Positions 32,527 to 40,568 of a DNA stretch of 64,000 nucleotides are shown here, one piece after another. Position numbers and translations under genes: made by a program. The notes under the pieces are model-generated. The model was not told the DNA's origin. It did no database searches and saw nothing but the letters and a program-made list of their open reading frames with translations. This stretch comes from Chitinophagaceae bacterium (GTDB lineage Bacteria > Bacteroidota > Bacteroidia > Chitinophagales > Chitinophagaceae): NCBI GenBank assembly GCA_017853575.1, contig JAFMJI010000003.1:124001-188000 (forward strand), read 5' to 3'. The first letter of the stretch is position 1; every line of letters begins with the position of its first letter.

Positions 32527-33506
32527 CAGTCCCATGCTGAGAGGCCCAGTAATTTTTTACCCAACTCGCTCAACTCGGCTGTATCATATTTTGTTTGTTC
32601 CCATTTTCTTGGATCACCAGGGAACGCATACCCTTCAGGTGCAATACGGTCGCGCCATGAATTGATTCTCCATTGTCTTTGTGCTTCATCATTTTCCTGA
32701 ACAGGCATCATAGAGATGTATTGGGCAATGCGAACTTTATCGCCAGACATATTTGGACGAATGCCATGTGGTAAAAGGCTGTTGAAGATCAAGAGATCAC
32801 CTGCCTCTAATTTTACCTTTACAAATTTGTCTTCATATCCTTTGGTATCAGGTTGAAACCTATTTCTGTCTTCTGGTTGTGTGAGTTTCCAAGTATCGTA
32901 TTCACGCATGAGGGATGGTATGCATTGAAATCCTCCCATGTTCTCATCAGTTTGATCTGCGAGTGCCAAAACACCTTGAACATTTTCAGGTTTGGTTTCT
33001 GGATCGTAATCCCAGTGAATAAATCCTTTGAATTCGAATCCTTCTCTCATGGGAAAGTTGAGGTTGGCACGATCGATGGTTACCCATAATTTTTCAGTTC
33101 CCCATACATCTGCAAAGGCATCGTATACGCGTTGCTGTTGACGATTGTTCCATAACAATTGATGGTTGTATACTTCTACCATTCCACTGTTGGTGAGTTC
33201 TTTCATGCGCATTTCAGCACGGGGAGGTGCATACCATGTTTCTTTGTTGTTGGGATCTTTTTCTTCAAACTCCCATAAGAATGCGGCTGTCTTCAAAGCT
33301 TGTTCACGCGGAACGGCTTCTTTGATCACTACATATCCATTGTGTTTCCAAAATTTCCAATCTTCTTCACTCAGTACTCTTAGTGGTTTGCCATTGGAAC
33401 GGTCGTTCAATTTTATTTTACTCGATGTTGCGGTGGATGGATTCCCTGGGATGTCTTTGTGGTTTGAGTTCGCCATTGTAGGCTGCATCGTTGGTTGCAT
33501 GCTCAT
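32526..33506 (-). CDS. Phytanoyl-CoA dioxygenase-family Fe(II)/2-oxoglutarate enzyme
   Basis: 326 residues, without signal peptide. It carries the 2-His-1-carboxylate iron site of the PhyH family: FIHWDYD (HxD, near 165-170) and the distal histidine in NSLLPHGIRPN near 240-250, followed by the arginine-containing RIAQYISMMP that would hold 2-oxoglutarate. The N-terminus has methionine repeats MQPTMQPTM before a disordered stretch. These enzymes hydroxylate or halogenate small molecules; the substrate is not predictable. First gene of the operon with an aldo-keto reductase and a Dabb protein. Confidence 0.9.
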   Translation of the reverse strand: MSMQPTMQPTMANSNHKDIPGNPSTATSSKIKLNDRSNGKPLRVLSEEDWKFWKHNGYVVIKEAVPREQALKTAAFLWEFEEKDPNNKETWYAPPRAEMRMKELTNSGMVEVYNHQLLWNNRQQQRVYDAFADVWGTEKLWVTIDRANLNFPMREGFEFKGFIHWDYDPETKPENVQGVLALADQTDENMGGFQCIPSLMREYDTWKLTQPEDRNRFQPDTKGYEDKFVKVKLEAGDLLIFNSLLPHGIRPNMSGDKVRIAQYISMMPVQENDEAQRQWRINSWRDRIAPEGYAFPGDPRKWEQTKYDTAELSELGKKLLGLSAWD

Positions 33507-33598
33507 AAAGCTTGTTTTAATTCGTCATTAATTTAGAGAATAGTCGCTAAAGAGCAAAATAATCCTTCTTTGCCTTTCATGATCAATGAGATATCAAT

Positions 33599-33629
33599 TT
33601 TGACCCCTTTGGTCATTTTATTACCTTCG
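33599..33629 (+). promoter_or_regulatory. Promoter of the PfkB-family kinase gene
   Basis: TTTG at 33599-33602, 19 bases, then TACCTTCG at 33622-33629 (7 of 8 positions of TAnnTTTG). The predicted start would be about 14 bases before the ATG at 33647. Confidence 0.55.
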
Positions 33630-33646
33630 CTCGCAAATCAATCATT

Positions 33647-34570
33647 ATGTCTCTGATCGTAGTAGGAACCATGGCCTTTGATGCAATTGAAACTCCCTTT
33701 GGAAAGAGCGACCGCATCATTGGCGGTGCTGCAACTTACATAGCATTGAGTGCATCTAATTTTGTGAAACCAATCAAACAAATCTCAGTGGTGGGTGGTG
33801 ATTTCCCTCAAGAAGAGTTGGATCATCTGAGTTCATTGGGTGTCGAATTGGAAGGCGTTCAAATCAAAAAAGATGAAAAATCTTTTTTCTGGGCTGGTCG
33901 TTATCACATGGATATGAATGAAAGAGACACGCTGGATACACAATTGAATGTACTTGCAAATTTTACACCAGTAGTTCCAGATAGTTATCAGGATGCAGAA
34001 TTTGTGATGCTTGGTAATCTTGTTCCTGCCATTCAAATGAGTGTATTGAATCAAATGAAGAAGAAACCAAAACTCGTGGTAATGGACACCATGAATTTTT
34101 GGATGGAAACTGCTATGGCAGATCTCGAGAAAGTATTGAAACATCTAGATGTTTTATTGGTGAATGATAGTGAAGCACGTCAGTTAAGCGGACAATATTC
34201 ATTGGTGAAAGCAGCCAAGACAATCATGGGGATGGGTCCAAAATATTTAGTAGTAAAAAAAGGAGAGCATGGTGCCTTGTTGTTTCATGAAGACAAGGTT
34301 TTTGTTGCACCTGCGTTGCCTTTGGAAGAAGTATTTGATCCAACCGGAGCTGGAGATACATTTGCTGGAGGATTTGTAGGGCATCTTGCAAAAACAAAAG
34401 ATATTTCTTTTGAAAACATGAAGACAGCTATCATCGTTGGCTCAGCAATGGCTTCATTCTGTGTTGAGAAATTTGGAACAGCAAGAATGAAGGAAATTGA
34501 CAAGGCAGATATTCAAAGCAGGATTCAACAATTTGTGGATCTGGTTAATTTTGATATCAGCATCATTTGA
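33647..34570 (+). CDS. PfkB-family sugar or nucleoside kinase
   Basis: 307 residues of the ribokinase fold. The N-terminal glycine region FDAIETPFGKSDRIIGGAATYIALSASNF (about 9-37) and the C-terminal anion-hole and base motif DPTGAGDTFAGGFVGHL (near 228-244) are both complete; the aspartate in GAGD is the catalytic base. It phosphorylates a sugar or nucleoside with ATP, and the precise substrate cannot be assigned. No obvious pathway partner is adjacent: the next gene is convergent and overlaps by 8 bases. Confidence 0.9.
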   Translation: MSLIVVGTMAFDAIETPFGKSDRIIGGAATYIALSASNFVKPIKQISVVGGDFPQEELDHLSSLGVELEGVQIKKDEKSFFWAGRYHMDMNERDTLDTQLNVLANFTPVVPDSYQDAEFVMLGNLVPAIQMSVLNQMKKKPKLVVMDTMNFWMETAMADLEKVLKHLDVLLVNDSEARQLSGQYSLVKAAKTIMGMGPKYLVVKKGEHGALLFHEDKVFVAPALPLEEVFDPTGAGDTFAGGFVGHLAKTKDISFENMKTAIIVGSAMASFCVEKFGTARMKEIDKADIQSRIQQFVDLVNFDISII

Positions 34571-36248
34571 TTGCAATCAGCATTTTTTCTTTGATGGTTT
34601 TCCCTTTTAAATGAAATGCTTCTACAAGTATGATGTATTGTCCGCTGGGCAAGATTCTTTCTTGATTAAGTCCGTTCCAAACCATGCTGCCATTTATTCC
34701 CAATAATTGATTGTCTATCATTTTTGTAATCAGATTTCCATTCAAACCAAATAAATAGACTGTACACATATAACCAGGTTGACCCATATGATATTGAATA
34801 ATCAATTGATCATCGATGCCATCATTGTTGGGTGAAATTATTGTTGGAGTTATTTTGAATACGGATAAGATACTGTCATATTTTTTGAATTGTGAGTTTT
34901 GCAACGTTGGACTTCCATAGTTTGAAGTTGAAGAAGCTGAATGCCAGTTGTTGGGATCATTTGCTGATGTATTAAATTGAATTCGTTCAAGGGTAACTCC
35001 TGATTTATCAATGATAAAAGGATAATGCATCTTATCGGTGTAATTCATTTTATCGATTGTTTTACCCTGATTATCAAGGATTGCAATATTCCCATCATCA
35101 TCCGGCATTGACGGCAGCGTTTTGAGTTGAATTATTTTTCTGGCATCAGATTTTGGCCATTGTTTCTTGATGAACGAACTGTCTTCTGTTAACACGACGT
35201 ACTCTCCCGGAAAGAAATTAAAATATCCTTCTCCAACTTTATAGTTTGTATTCCAGCCTCCCAGTTGATTGATCGAAGAAAGATAAATTTCATTCAAGTT
35301 GATGATGGCGCTTGAATTATTATAAAGCTCAACAAAGTCTTCGCCATCTGTTGGAGGGTTAAATAACACTTCATTGATTAAAATATCATTTGGCAGTGGG
35401 TCCTTGAGGAGTCCAGTTCGAACAACTCCCTCAAATGTTTTTTCTTTTTTACATGAGCTGATATTATTTATTTGAAGTGAATAAATGATATTCGCCTTCA
35501 AAGCTGATTTCAAGTAGATGAGTGCCTCATTGAACAGCGGCCCGATGGCCTTTGCTTGTTCAATATTATTTGATATCCCATTAAAAATATAATTACCTGT
35601 ATTTGATAATGAACTACTGTCCATCCCATTTTTCAATTGAAGCAAGAGTGTTTTATCATTTACTGATACACATTGTTTAATGTTGAATTGATTTAAAATC
35701 GTATTCTTTTTGAATACACTGTTTTCAGTTCCAGGGGTACCTCCATTTTTATGAACAGAGGAAGTCCAGTTATTTTCTTCACAAGGTTTTTGAGGATCAA
35801 TCATTTCCAAACTCCATCCGCCATTGGCTTTGATGGTATTTTCATGCATGGCATTTTGATATGCAACTGCGTGGATGGTTTTATTTTCGGGAGATTTTAG
35901 TGCAAGGATACCTTCACCGTTGATGAGTGTTGGAAATGAACCCAATGCAATTGTACGAATGGTTTCACCAAAATAATTGAGGTTTGATTTTGAGCATAAA
36001 ACCATGATGCTGTCTGGTTTTAAAAGTGCGGTGGTGCTGATGGGGTATGCTGTATTCCCTTTTTCAATTTTCCATTTATTTAAATCAATGGTCTGGTTGC
36101 TGCAATTTCTGAGTTCAATATATTCTGCATTCGGCAGTCCAACAACAGGTGTAGGATCCACCATGATTTCATTGATTACTACTGCATACCTATCAACTTG
36201 AGCATGTAAAACACCCAAGTTCAACATGCATATCCAGAACCATTTCAT
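34563..36248 (-). CDS. Exported lamin-tail-domain protein with C-terminal Ig/FlgD-like domain
   Basis: 561 residues with a signal peptide (MKWFWICMLNLGVLHAQ). Two lamin-tail-like segments are visible: VVINEIMVDPTPVVGLPNAEYIEL near 23-46 and ILINEVLFNPPTDGEDFVELYN near 288-309, each followed by strands of the same Ig-like fold. The C-terminal 100 residues (ITPTIISPNNDGIDDQLIIQYHM..., IDNQLLGINGSMVWNGLNQE) match the FlgD-Ig-like domain often found at the end of gliding or secreted proteins in this phylum. A surface structural or adhesive role is likely; the protein lacks catalytic motifs. Confidence 0.85.
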   Translation of the reverse strand: MKWFWICMLNLGVLHAQVDRYAVVINEIMVDPTPVVGLPNAEYIELRNCSNQTIDLNKWKIEKGNTAYPISTTALLKPDSIMVLCSKSNLNYFGETIRTIALGSFPTLINGEGILALKSPENKTIHAVAYQNAMHENTIKANGGWSLEMIDPQKPCEENNWTSSVHKNGGTPGTENSVFKKNTILNQFNIKQCVSVNDKTLLLQLKNGMDSSSLSNTGNYIFNGISNNIEQAKAIGPLFNEALIYLKSALKANIIYSLQINNISSCKKEKTFEGVVRTGLLKDPLPNDILINEVLFNPPTDGEDFVELYNNSSAIINLNEIYLSSINQLGGWNTNYKVGEGYFNFFPGEYVVLTEDSSFIKKQWPKSDARKIIQLKTLPSMPDDDGNIAILDNQGKTIDKMNYTDKMHYPFIIDKSGVTLERIQFNTSANDPNNWHSASSTSNYGSPTLQNSQFKKYDSILSVFKITPTIISPNNDGIDDQLIIQYHMGQPGYMCTVYLFGLNGNLITKMIDNQLLGINGSMVWNGLNQERILPSGQYIILVEAFHLKGKTIKEKMLIAIK

Positions 36249-36300
36249 TGTGTGAAACTATCATGGGTAAAACGTTTGCGTAAAGTGAAATCAACTTTTA

Positions 36301-36332
36301 TTTGGTAGAAAATAATCAGCTCATTAGATTTG
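36301..36332 (+). promoter_or_regulatory. Promoter of the asd leader
   Basis: TTTG at 36301-36304, exactly 20 bases, then TAGATTTG at 36325-36332, an exact match to the Bacteroidota TAnnTTTG element. Transcription would begin near 36336, only about 5-8 bases before the leader peptide ATG codons. Confidence 0.75.
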
Positions 36333-36340
36333 CATCCTCA

Positions 36341-36385
36341 ATGATGACGATAAAAAATACAAAAAAGAGCAAGAAACATTCCTAA
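36341..36385 (+). CDS. Candidate leader peptide of asd, lysine-rich
   Basis: 14 codons encode MMTIKNTKKSKKHS then TAA. Five lysines occur, in the pairs KK (36362-36367) and KK (36371-36376) plus one single. Met, Thr, Ile, Lys and Asn, all derived from aspartate, fill the first nine positions. The stop codon sits one base before the antiterminator strand. The product is probably not a functional protein: the translation process itself would sense charged tRNA. It is too short for ordinary gene calling. Confidence 0.7.
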   Translation: MMTIKNTKKSKKHS

Positions 36386-36386
36386 C

Positions 36387-36454
36387 GGAAGGTTGGTTCT
36401 CTTTTGTATATCAAATAAGTAACGACCTTCCAAATTTGGGAGGTCATTTTTTTT
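36387..36454 (+). promoter_or_regulatory. Attenuator of asd: alternative antiterminator and terminator stems
   Basis: GGAAGGTTG (36387-36395) can pair over 9 bases, one G-U included, with CGACCTTCC (36423-36431). That same segment is the 5' arm of the terminator. A ribosome halted at lysine codons leaves GGAAGGTTG free and the antiterminator can form; a ribosome at the leader stop codon would cover it and the terminator can form. These mutually exclusive structures are seen in the sequence; the response to lysine is inference. Confidence 0.7.
36424..36454 (+). terminator. Intrinsic terminator in the asd leader
   Basis: GACCTTCC (36424-36431) pairs with GGGAGGTC (36438-36445), one G-U included, around a 6-base loop, followed by eight T residues at 36447-36454. 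It ends 29 bases before the asd start. Confidence 0.8.
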
Positions 36455-36483
36455 AAATCACCCGAAAGGGCAAAAACGTAAAT

Positions 36484-37473
36484 ATGAAAGTAGCTGTAGT
36501 TGGCGCAACCGGATTGGTAGGTACAAAAATGTTACAGGTGTTGGAAGAAAGAAATTTTCCAGTAAATGAATTGATTCCTGTTGCATCTGAAAAATCTGTT
36601 GGCAAAGAAGTCAAATTCAAAGGGAAAGCTTTCAAGGTTGTGGGTATGCAAACGGCAATTGACATGAAACCAGCTGTAGCACTATTTTCGGCAGGTGGTA
36701 GCACCTCCACGCAATGGGCTCCATTATTTGCAGTAGCAGGCATTACAGTGATTGACAATTCATCTGCTTGGAGGATGGATCCATCAAAAAAATTGGTTGT
36801 TCCAGAAATCAACGCAGATGCATTGACCGCAGAAGATAAAATCATTGCAAATCCAAATTGCTCTACCATTCAAATGGTAGTTGCGTTGGCTCCCTTGCAT
36901 AAAAGATATAAGGCAAAGAGAATTGTTGTGAGTACTTATCAAAGTGTTACAGGAACTGGTGTGAAAGCCGTGAATCAGTTGATGAATGAACGCAAAGGAG
37001 TGCAAGGTGAAATGGCCTATGCATATCCAATTGATCTGAATGTCATTCCGCAGATTGATGTATTTCTCGACAATGGGTATACCAAAGAAGAGATGAAGAT
37101 GGTGAATGAAACCAAGAAAATTATGCGTGATGACAGCATACGAGTTACATCAACCACGGTTCGTATTCCGGTCATGGGAGGGCATAGCGAAAGTGTAAAT
37201 ATTGAGTTTGAAGAAGAATTTGATTTGGATGAAGTGAAGAAAATTCTTGCTGCTGCTCCTGGAGTTGTTTTGGTAGATGATCCATCCAAGCAGCAATATC
37301 CAATGCCAAAAGATGCACATGAAAAGGATGATGTATTTGTAGGAAGGTTGCGCAGAGACGAAACACAGTCAAAGACTTTGAATATGTGGATCGTGAGTGA
37401 TAATCTCCGCAAAGGTGCAGCTACGAATGCAGTGCAGATTGGGGAGTATTTGATGAGTAAGGGATTGATTTGA
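36484..37473 (+). CDS. asd: Aspartate-semialdehyde dehydrogenase
   Basis: 329 residues; reduces aspartyl phosphate to aspartate semialdehyde with NADPH, the branch-point step to lysine, threonine, methionine and isoleucine (and diaminopimelate). It starts with the Rossmann loop VAVVGATGLVGTKML, carries the active-site cysteine in NPNCSTIQM (Cys 126), and the later histidine in GGHSESVNIEF. Length and motif order are standard. The promoter lies about 150 bases upstream, with a leader peptide and attenuator between, so its transcription is probably governed by supply of aspartate-family amino acids. No other pathway gene is adjacent. Upstream is a divergent exported protein; downstream is convergent ligA. 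Confidence 0.96.
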   Translation: MKVAVVGATGLVGTKMLQVLEERNFPVNELIPVASEKSVGKEVKFKGKAFKVVGMQTAIDMKPAVALFSAGGSTSTQWAPLFAVAGITVIDNSSAWRMDPSKKLVVPEINADALTAEDKIIANPNCSTIQMVVALAPLHKRYKAKRIVVSTYQSVTGTGVKAVNQLMNERKGVQGEMAYAYPIDLNVIPQIDVFLDNGYTKEEMKMVNETKKIMRDDSIRVTSTTVRIPVMGGHSESVNIEFEEEFDLDEVKKILAAAPGVVLVDDPSKQQYPMPKDAHEKDDVFVGRLRRDETQSKTLNMWIVSDNLRKGAATNAVQIGEYLMSKGLI

Positions 37474-37488
37474 TTCTGAGAGATAAGG

Positions 37489-37647
37489 GACAAGGGACGA
37501 GGGACAAGGGACAAGGCAGTGAATAGCCAATTATTTGCTTATTGAAGTTTTTTAAATAGGCATACGAATTTATGTTAATTGATTAGTCGTATATAGTTTA
37601 ATCACCTGATAACTTTTCACCTCCTCCCTTGTCCCTCGTCCCTTGTC
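37489..37647. repeat. 23-bp inverted repeat built of GGGACAA heptamers
   Basis: The left arm at 37489-37511 and the right arm at 37625-37647 are perfect reverse complements, with 113 bases between. The arms consist of GGGACAA and GGGACGA units with a 7-base period. Located between convergent asd and ligA. Confidence 0.75.
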
Positions 37648-37658
37648 ACTTTTATACC

Positions 37659-39743
37659 TCAACCCATCATCTTAATAAATCCACCCTCATCCAAAATCTG
37701 AATCGAAGCGATTTTTTTTGCTTTCTCTAATTTGGATCCTGCATCTTCACCTACAATGAGGTAATCGAGTTTGCTGCTCACCCCAGATAAAATTTTTCCG
37801 CCGTTGGCTTCCACCATTTCTTCTGCCTGTGATCGTTTTAATTGATTGAGTGTGCCAGTAAATAAAAATGTTTTTCCTTCTAATCGGCCACCAGTCGATT
37901 TTTTCTTGATACTGTGCAGTTGCAATCCCAATGATTCTAGTTCTCGCAGCGTTTCAATATTTTCTTTCTTTTTAAAATATTGATGAATGCTCTCTGCAAC
38001 TTTCACACCTACATCCTCCATTTCTTGCAATTGCTCTAAACTCATTTTACTTAAATCAAGTAGGTGCTCAACAGATTGTGCAATTGTTTTTGCAGTTGTT
38101 TCTCCAACATAGCGGATACCCAATGCATTGATTAATCTGTAAAGCGGTTGCTGCTTTGATTTTTCAATTGCCTCCGATAAATTGGTAATTGATTTTGCAC
38201 CAAAGCCCTCCATTTTTTTAATGGCATCAAATGGAAGATTGTAAATGGAAGGAATATTTTTTAGCCAACCCAATTCATGAAACTTGCGGATGTTCGCATC
38301 TCCAAGTCCTCGGATATCCATTGCATCCTTGCTGGTGAAATGTATCATTCGTTCAACAACCTGTGCATCACACTGATCATTGGGGCAACGCCATACAGCT
38401 TCTTCTTCAGGTTTTACCAGGTTGGTTTGACAAATGGGGCAAGCAGTTGGGAAGGTTATTTTTTTCTCCTCACCTGTTCTGAGTTCAGGGAACGATTTAA
38501 CAATGTATGGAATTACATCACCTGCTCTTTCAACCAACAATGAATCACCGATGCGTATATCTTTTTCATTGATGAAATCCTGGTTATGCAATGAAATGGA
38601 TGCAACAGTTACACCACCAATAGGTACGGGTTGGATTTTTGCAACGGGGGTGACGCTTCCGGTTCTTCCAACCTGAAATTCAACCTGTAAAAGTTTGCTG
38701 GTTGCTTGACGCGCTTTGAACTTGTATGCAATGGCCCAACGGGGATGGTGAGTGGTCATCCCCAATTTATCTTGCAATGAAAACTCATTTACTTTGATAA
38801 CAAGTCCATCGATTTCATACGGCAGCTCATCGCGTTTTTCTTCAAATGTTTTACAAAAATCAACAACAGCATGAATGCCTTTGAGGACTTGCATCTCATG
38901 CACGGGACTCCTAAAGCCAAGATCCCAGAGCATTTCAAGCGATTTGGAATGAGAAGGAATTTCTTTTGATTTGCCCTCAGTATGTACATAGGCAAGATGA
39001 TAGATAAAAGCTTCCAAATTTCTTTTTGCAACAATGGACGCATCTTTGATGCGCAACGATCCTGATGCAGCGTTGCGAGGATTTGCAAGTGGAGGAAGGT
39101 TTTGTTCAATCAATCCTTCGTTGAATTGCTGAAAATTTTTCTTGTTCATCAATACTTCACCTCTGATTTCAACTTGCTGAATTCCGTATTTGGAGAATGC
39201 AGCAGAGAGCGGTATTGATTTTATTTGTTTGAGGTTGAGGGTGATGTCTTCACCTGCAACACCATCACCTCTTGTTGCACCTCTGGCAAACTGATCGTTT
39301 TCATATACGAGTGAAATACTTGCACCATCAAATTTCGGTTCAATGCAATATTGCAATTCATTCAACCCTGAGAGTTCTCTTGCTTTTCTGTCCCACTCAA
39401 GCAGATCTTCAGCATTGTATGAATTCTCTAAAGACAGCATTGGAACCAGGTGCTGAGCGGTTTGAAATTGCTTTGTAAATCCTGCGCCAACACGTTGTGT
39501 AGGAGAATCAGGTTTGATCAGTGTAGGATGAGCTGATTCAATTTTTTCCAATAATTTATATAGCTGATCAAATTCAACATCTGCAATCAGCGGGTCGTTC
39601 ATCACATAATATCTGTGTTCATGAAACCGGATGCAGTCGCGCAAGCCTTCAACTTCATTCAGTAAAAACTGTTCATCATCAGCATGCTTCAGCAGGCTTT
39701 TGCTCTGTTCTTGCAATCTTTTTATATCTTCCGGATGAAACAT
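37659..39743 (-). CDS. ligA: NAD-dependent DNA ligase
   Basis: 694 residues; seals nicks in duplex DNA during replication and repair, using NAD+. Domains in order: N-terminal Ia (about 20-80, including HEHRYYVMNDP), adenylation with the AMP-accepting lysine in EPKFDGA (Lys 137), OB-fold (VGRTGSVTPVA), the four-cysteine zinc finger (CPICQTNL then CPNDQCD), helix-hairpin-helix repeats (LGIRYVGETTAK, MEDVGVKVAESI) and a BRCT domain over the last 75 residues. Length is normal. It is convergent with asd and starts about 100 bases from the divergent Nudix regulator. Confidence 0.97.
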   Translation of the reverse strand: MFHPEDIKRLQEQSKSLLKHADDEQFLLNEVEGLRDCIRFHEHRYYVMNDPLIADVEFDQLYKLLEKIESAHPTLIKPDSPTQRVGAGFTKQFQTAQHLVPMLSLENSYNAEDLLEWDRKARELSGLNELQYCIEPKFDGASISLVYENDQFARGATRGDGVAGEDITLNLKQIKSIPLSAAFSKYGIQQVEIRGEVLMNKKNFQQFNEGLIEQNLPPLANPRNAASGSLRIKDASIVAKRNLEAFIYHLAYVHTEGKSKEIPSHSKSLEMLWDLGFRSPVHEMQVLKGIHAVVDFCKTFEEKRDELPYEIDGLVIKVNEFSLQDKLGMTTHHPRWAIAYKFKARQATSKLLQVEFQVGRTGSVTPVAKIQPVPIGGVTVASISLHNQDFINEKDIRIGDSLLVERAGDVIPYIVKSFPELRTGEEKKITFPTACPICQTNLVKPEEEAVWRCPNDQCDAQVVERMIHFTSKDAMDIRGLGDANIRKFHELGWLKNIPSIYNLPFDAIKKMEGFGAKSITNLSEAIEKSKQQPLYRLINALGIRYVGETTAKTIAQSVEHLLDLSKMSLEQLQEMEDVGVKVAESIHQYFKKKENIETLRELESLGLQLHSIKKKSTGGRLEGKTFLFTGTLNQLKRSQAEEMVEANGGKILSGVSSKLDYLIVGEDAGSKLEKAKKIASIQILDEGGFIKMMG

Positions 39744-39845
39744 TGGTCAATCAAAGTCTAAATGTAGAATTTTAGATTTTCTTTTTTGCCAATTCGTTTT
39801 TGAAATTATTTTTGTTCAGTTTTACATTGAAATACACAGATCCGA

Positions 39846-40568
39846 ATGCCTTACAGAAAGAAGTATAATATTAACATAACCCCTGTGCAGCTGGCTCCTG
39901 AATTCCAGTTTGCCTTGTCAGTTGATTGCGTCATTTTTGGGTATGACAGAGGGGTATTGAAGGTATTGTTGATTGAAAGTGATCTTCATCCATACAAAGG
40001 CCAATGGTCTTTGTTGGGGGATTTACTGCGTCAGGAAGAGACCCTAGACCAGGCTTCCCACCGTATTTTGAGGGAGAGAACAGGTTTGCAAGACATGTTT
40101 TTGGAGCAGGTAAATACCTTCAGCTCCATCAATCGTCATCCTGCCGGGAGGGTGATCACCACCGCTTATTTTGCCTTGGTGAATGTGAAGGATTATCAAT
40201 TGAAAAAGCTGGATCATAATCTACACTGGCATGTAGTTGGTGATATTCAAACATTGGCTTTCGATCACAAGGAAATTCTTCATCAATCATTAAGTGCTTT
40301 GAGAAAAAAAATTCAGGAAGAGCCTGTCATTTTTAATTTGTTGGAGAAGAAATTTTCTATGCGGGATCTTCAACAGGTATTCGAACAAATTCTTGGGGTA
40401 GAACTCGACAGAAGAAATTTCCGCAAAAAAATATTTTCAACAGGGTTGCTGAAGGATGAAGATGAAATGGAAAAACAGGTTAACCATCGTCCGGGTAAAC
40501 TATATTCTTTCAACCACGAAACCTACGAGCAAATCAAACGCAAATCCTTTGCAGGATTCAGATTCTAA
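39846..40568 (+). CDS. Nudix-related transcriptional regulator (NrtR/AraR-like)
   Basis: 240 residues. The N-terminal half is Nudix-like (FALSVDCVIFGYDRGVLKVLLIE, then the box region LGDLLRQEETLDQASHRILRERTGL), and the C-terminal half (about 155-240) is a winged-helix domain (MRDLQQVFEQILGVELDRRNFRKKI), which is the NrtR/AraR arrangement. In the Nudix box, the usual REL...EE glutamates are partly replaced (RILRERTG), so catalysis is likely lost and the domain probably senses a ligand. Such regulators control NAD or sugar genes in different groups. It converges on a LacI-type regulator of the SusCD locus, so a role in glycan control is plausible. Confidence 0.85.
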   Translation: MPYRKKYNINITPVQLAPEFQFALSVDCVIFGYDRGVLKVLLIESDLHPYKGQWSLLGDLLRQEETLDQASHRILRERTGLQDMFLEQVNTFSSINRHPAGRVITTAYFALVNVKDYQLKKLDHNLHWHVVGDIQTLAFDHKEILHQSLSALRKKIQEEPVIFNLLEKKFSMRDLQQVFEQILGVELDRRNFRKKIFSTGLLKDEDEMEKQVNHRPGKLYSFNHETYEQIKRKSFAGFRF

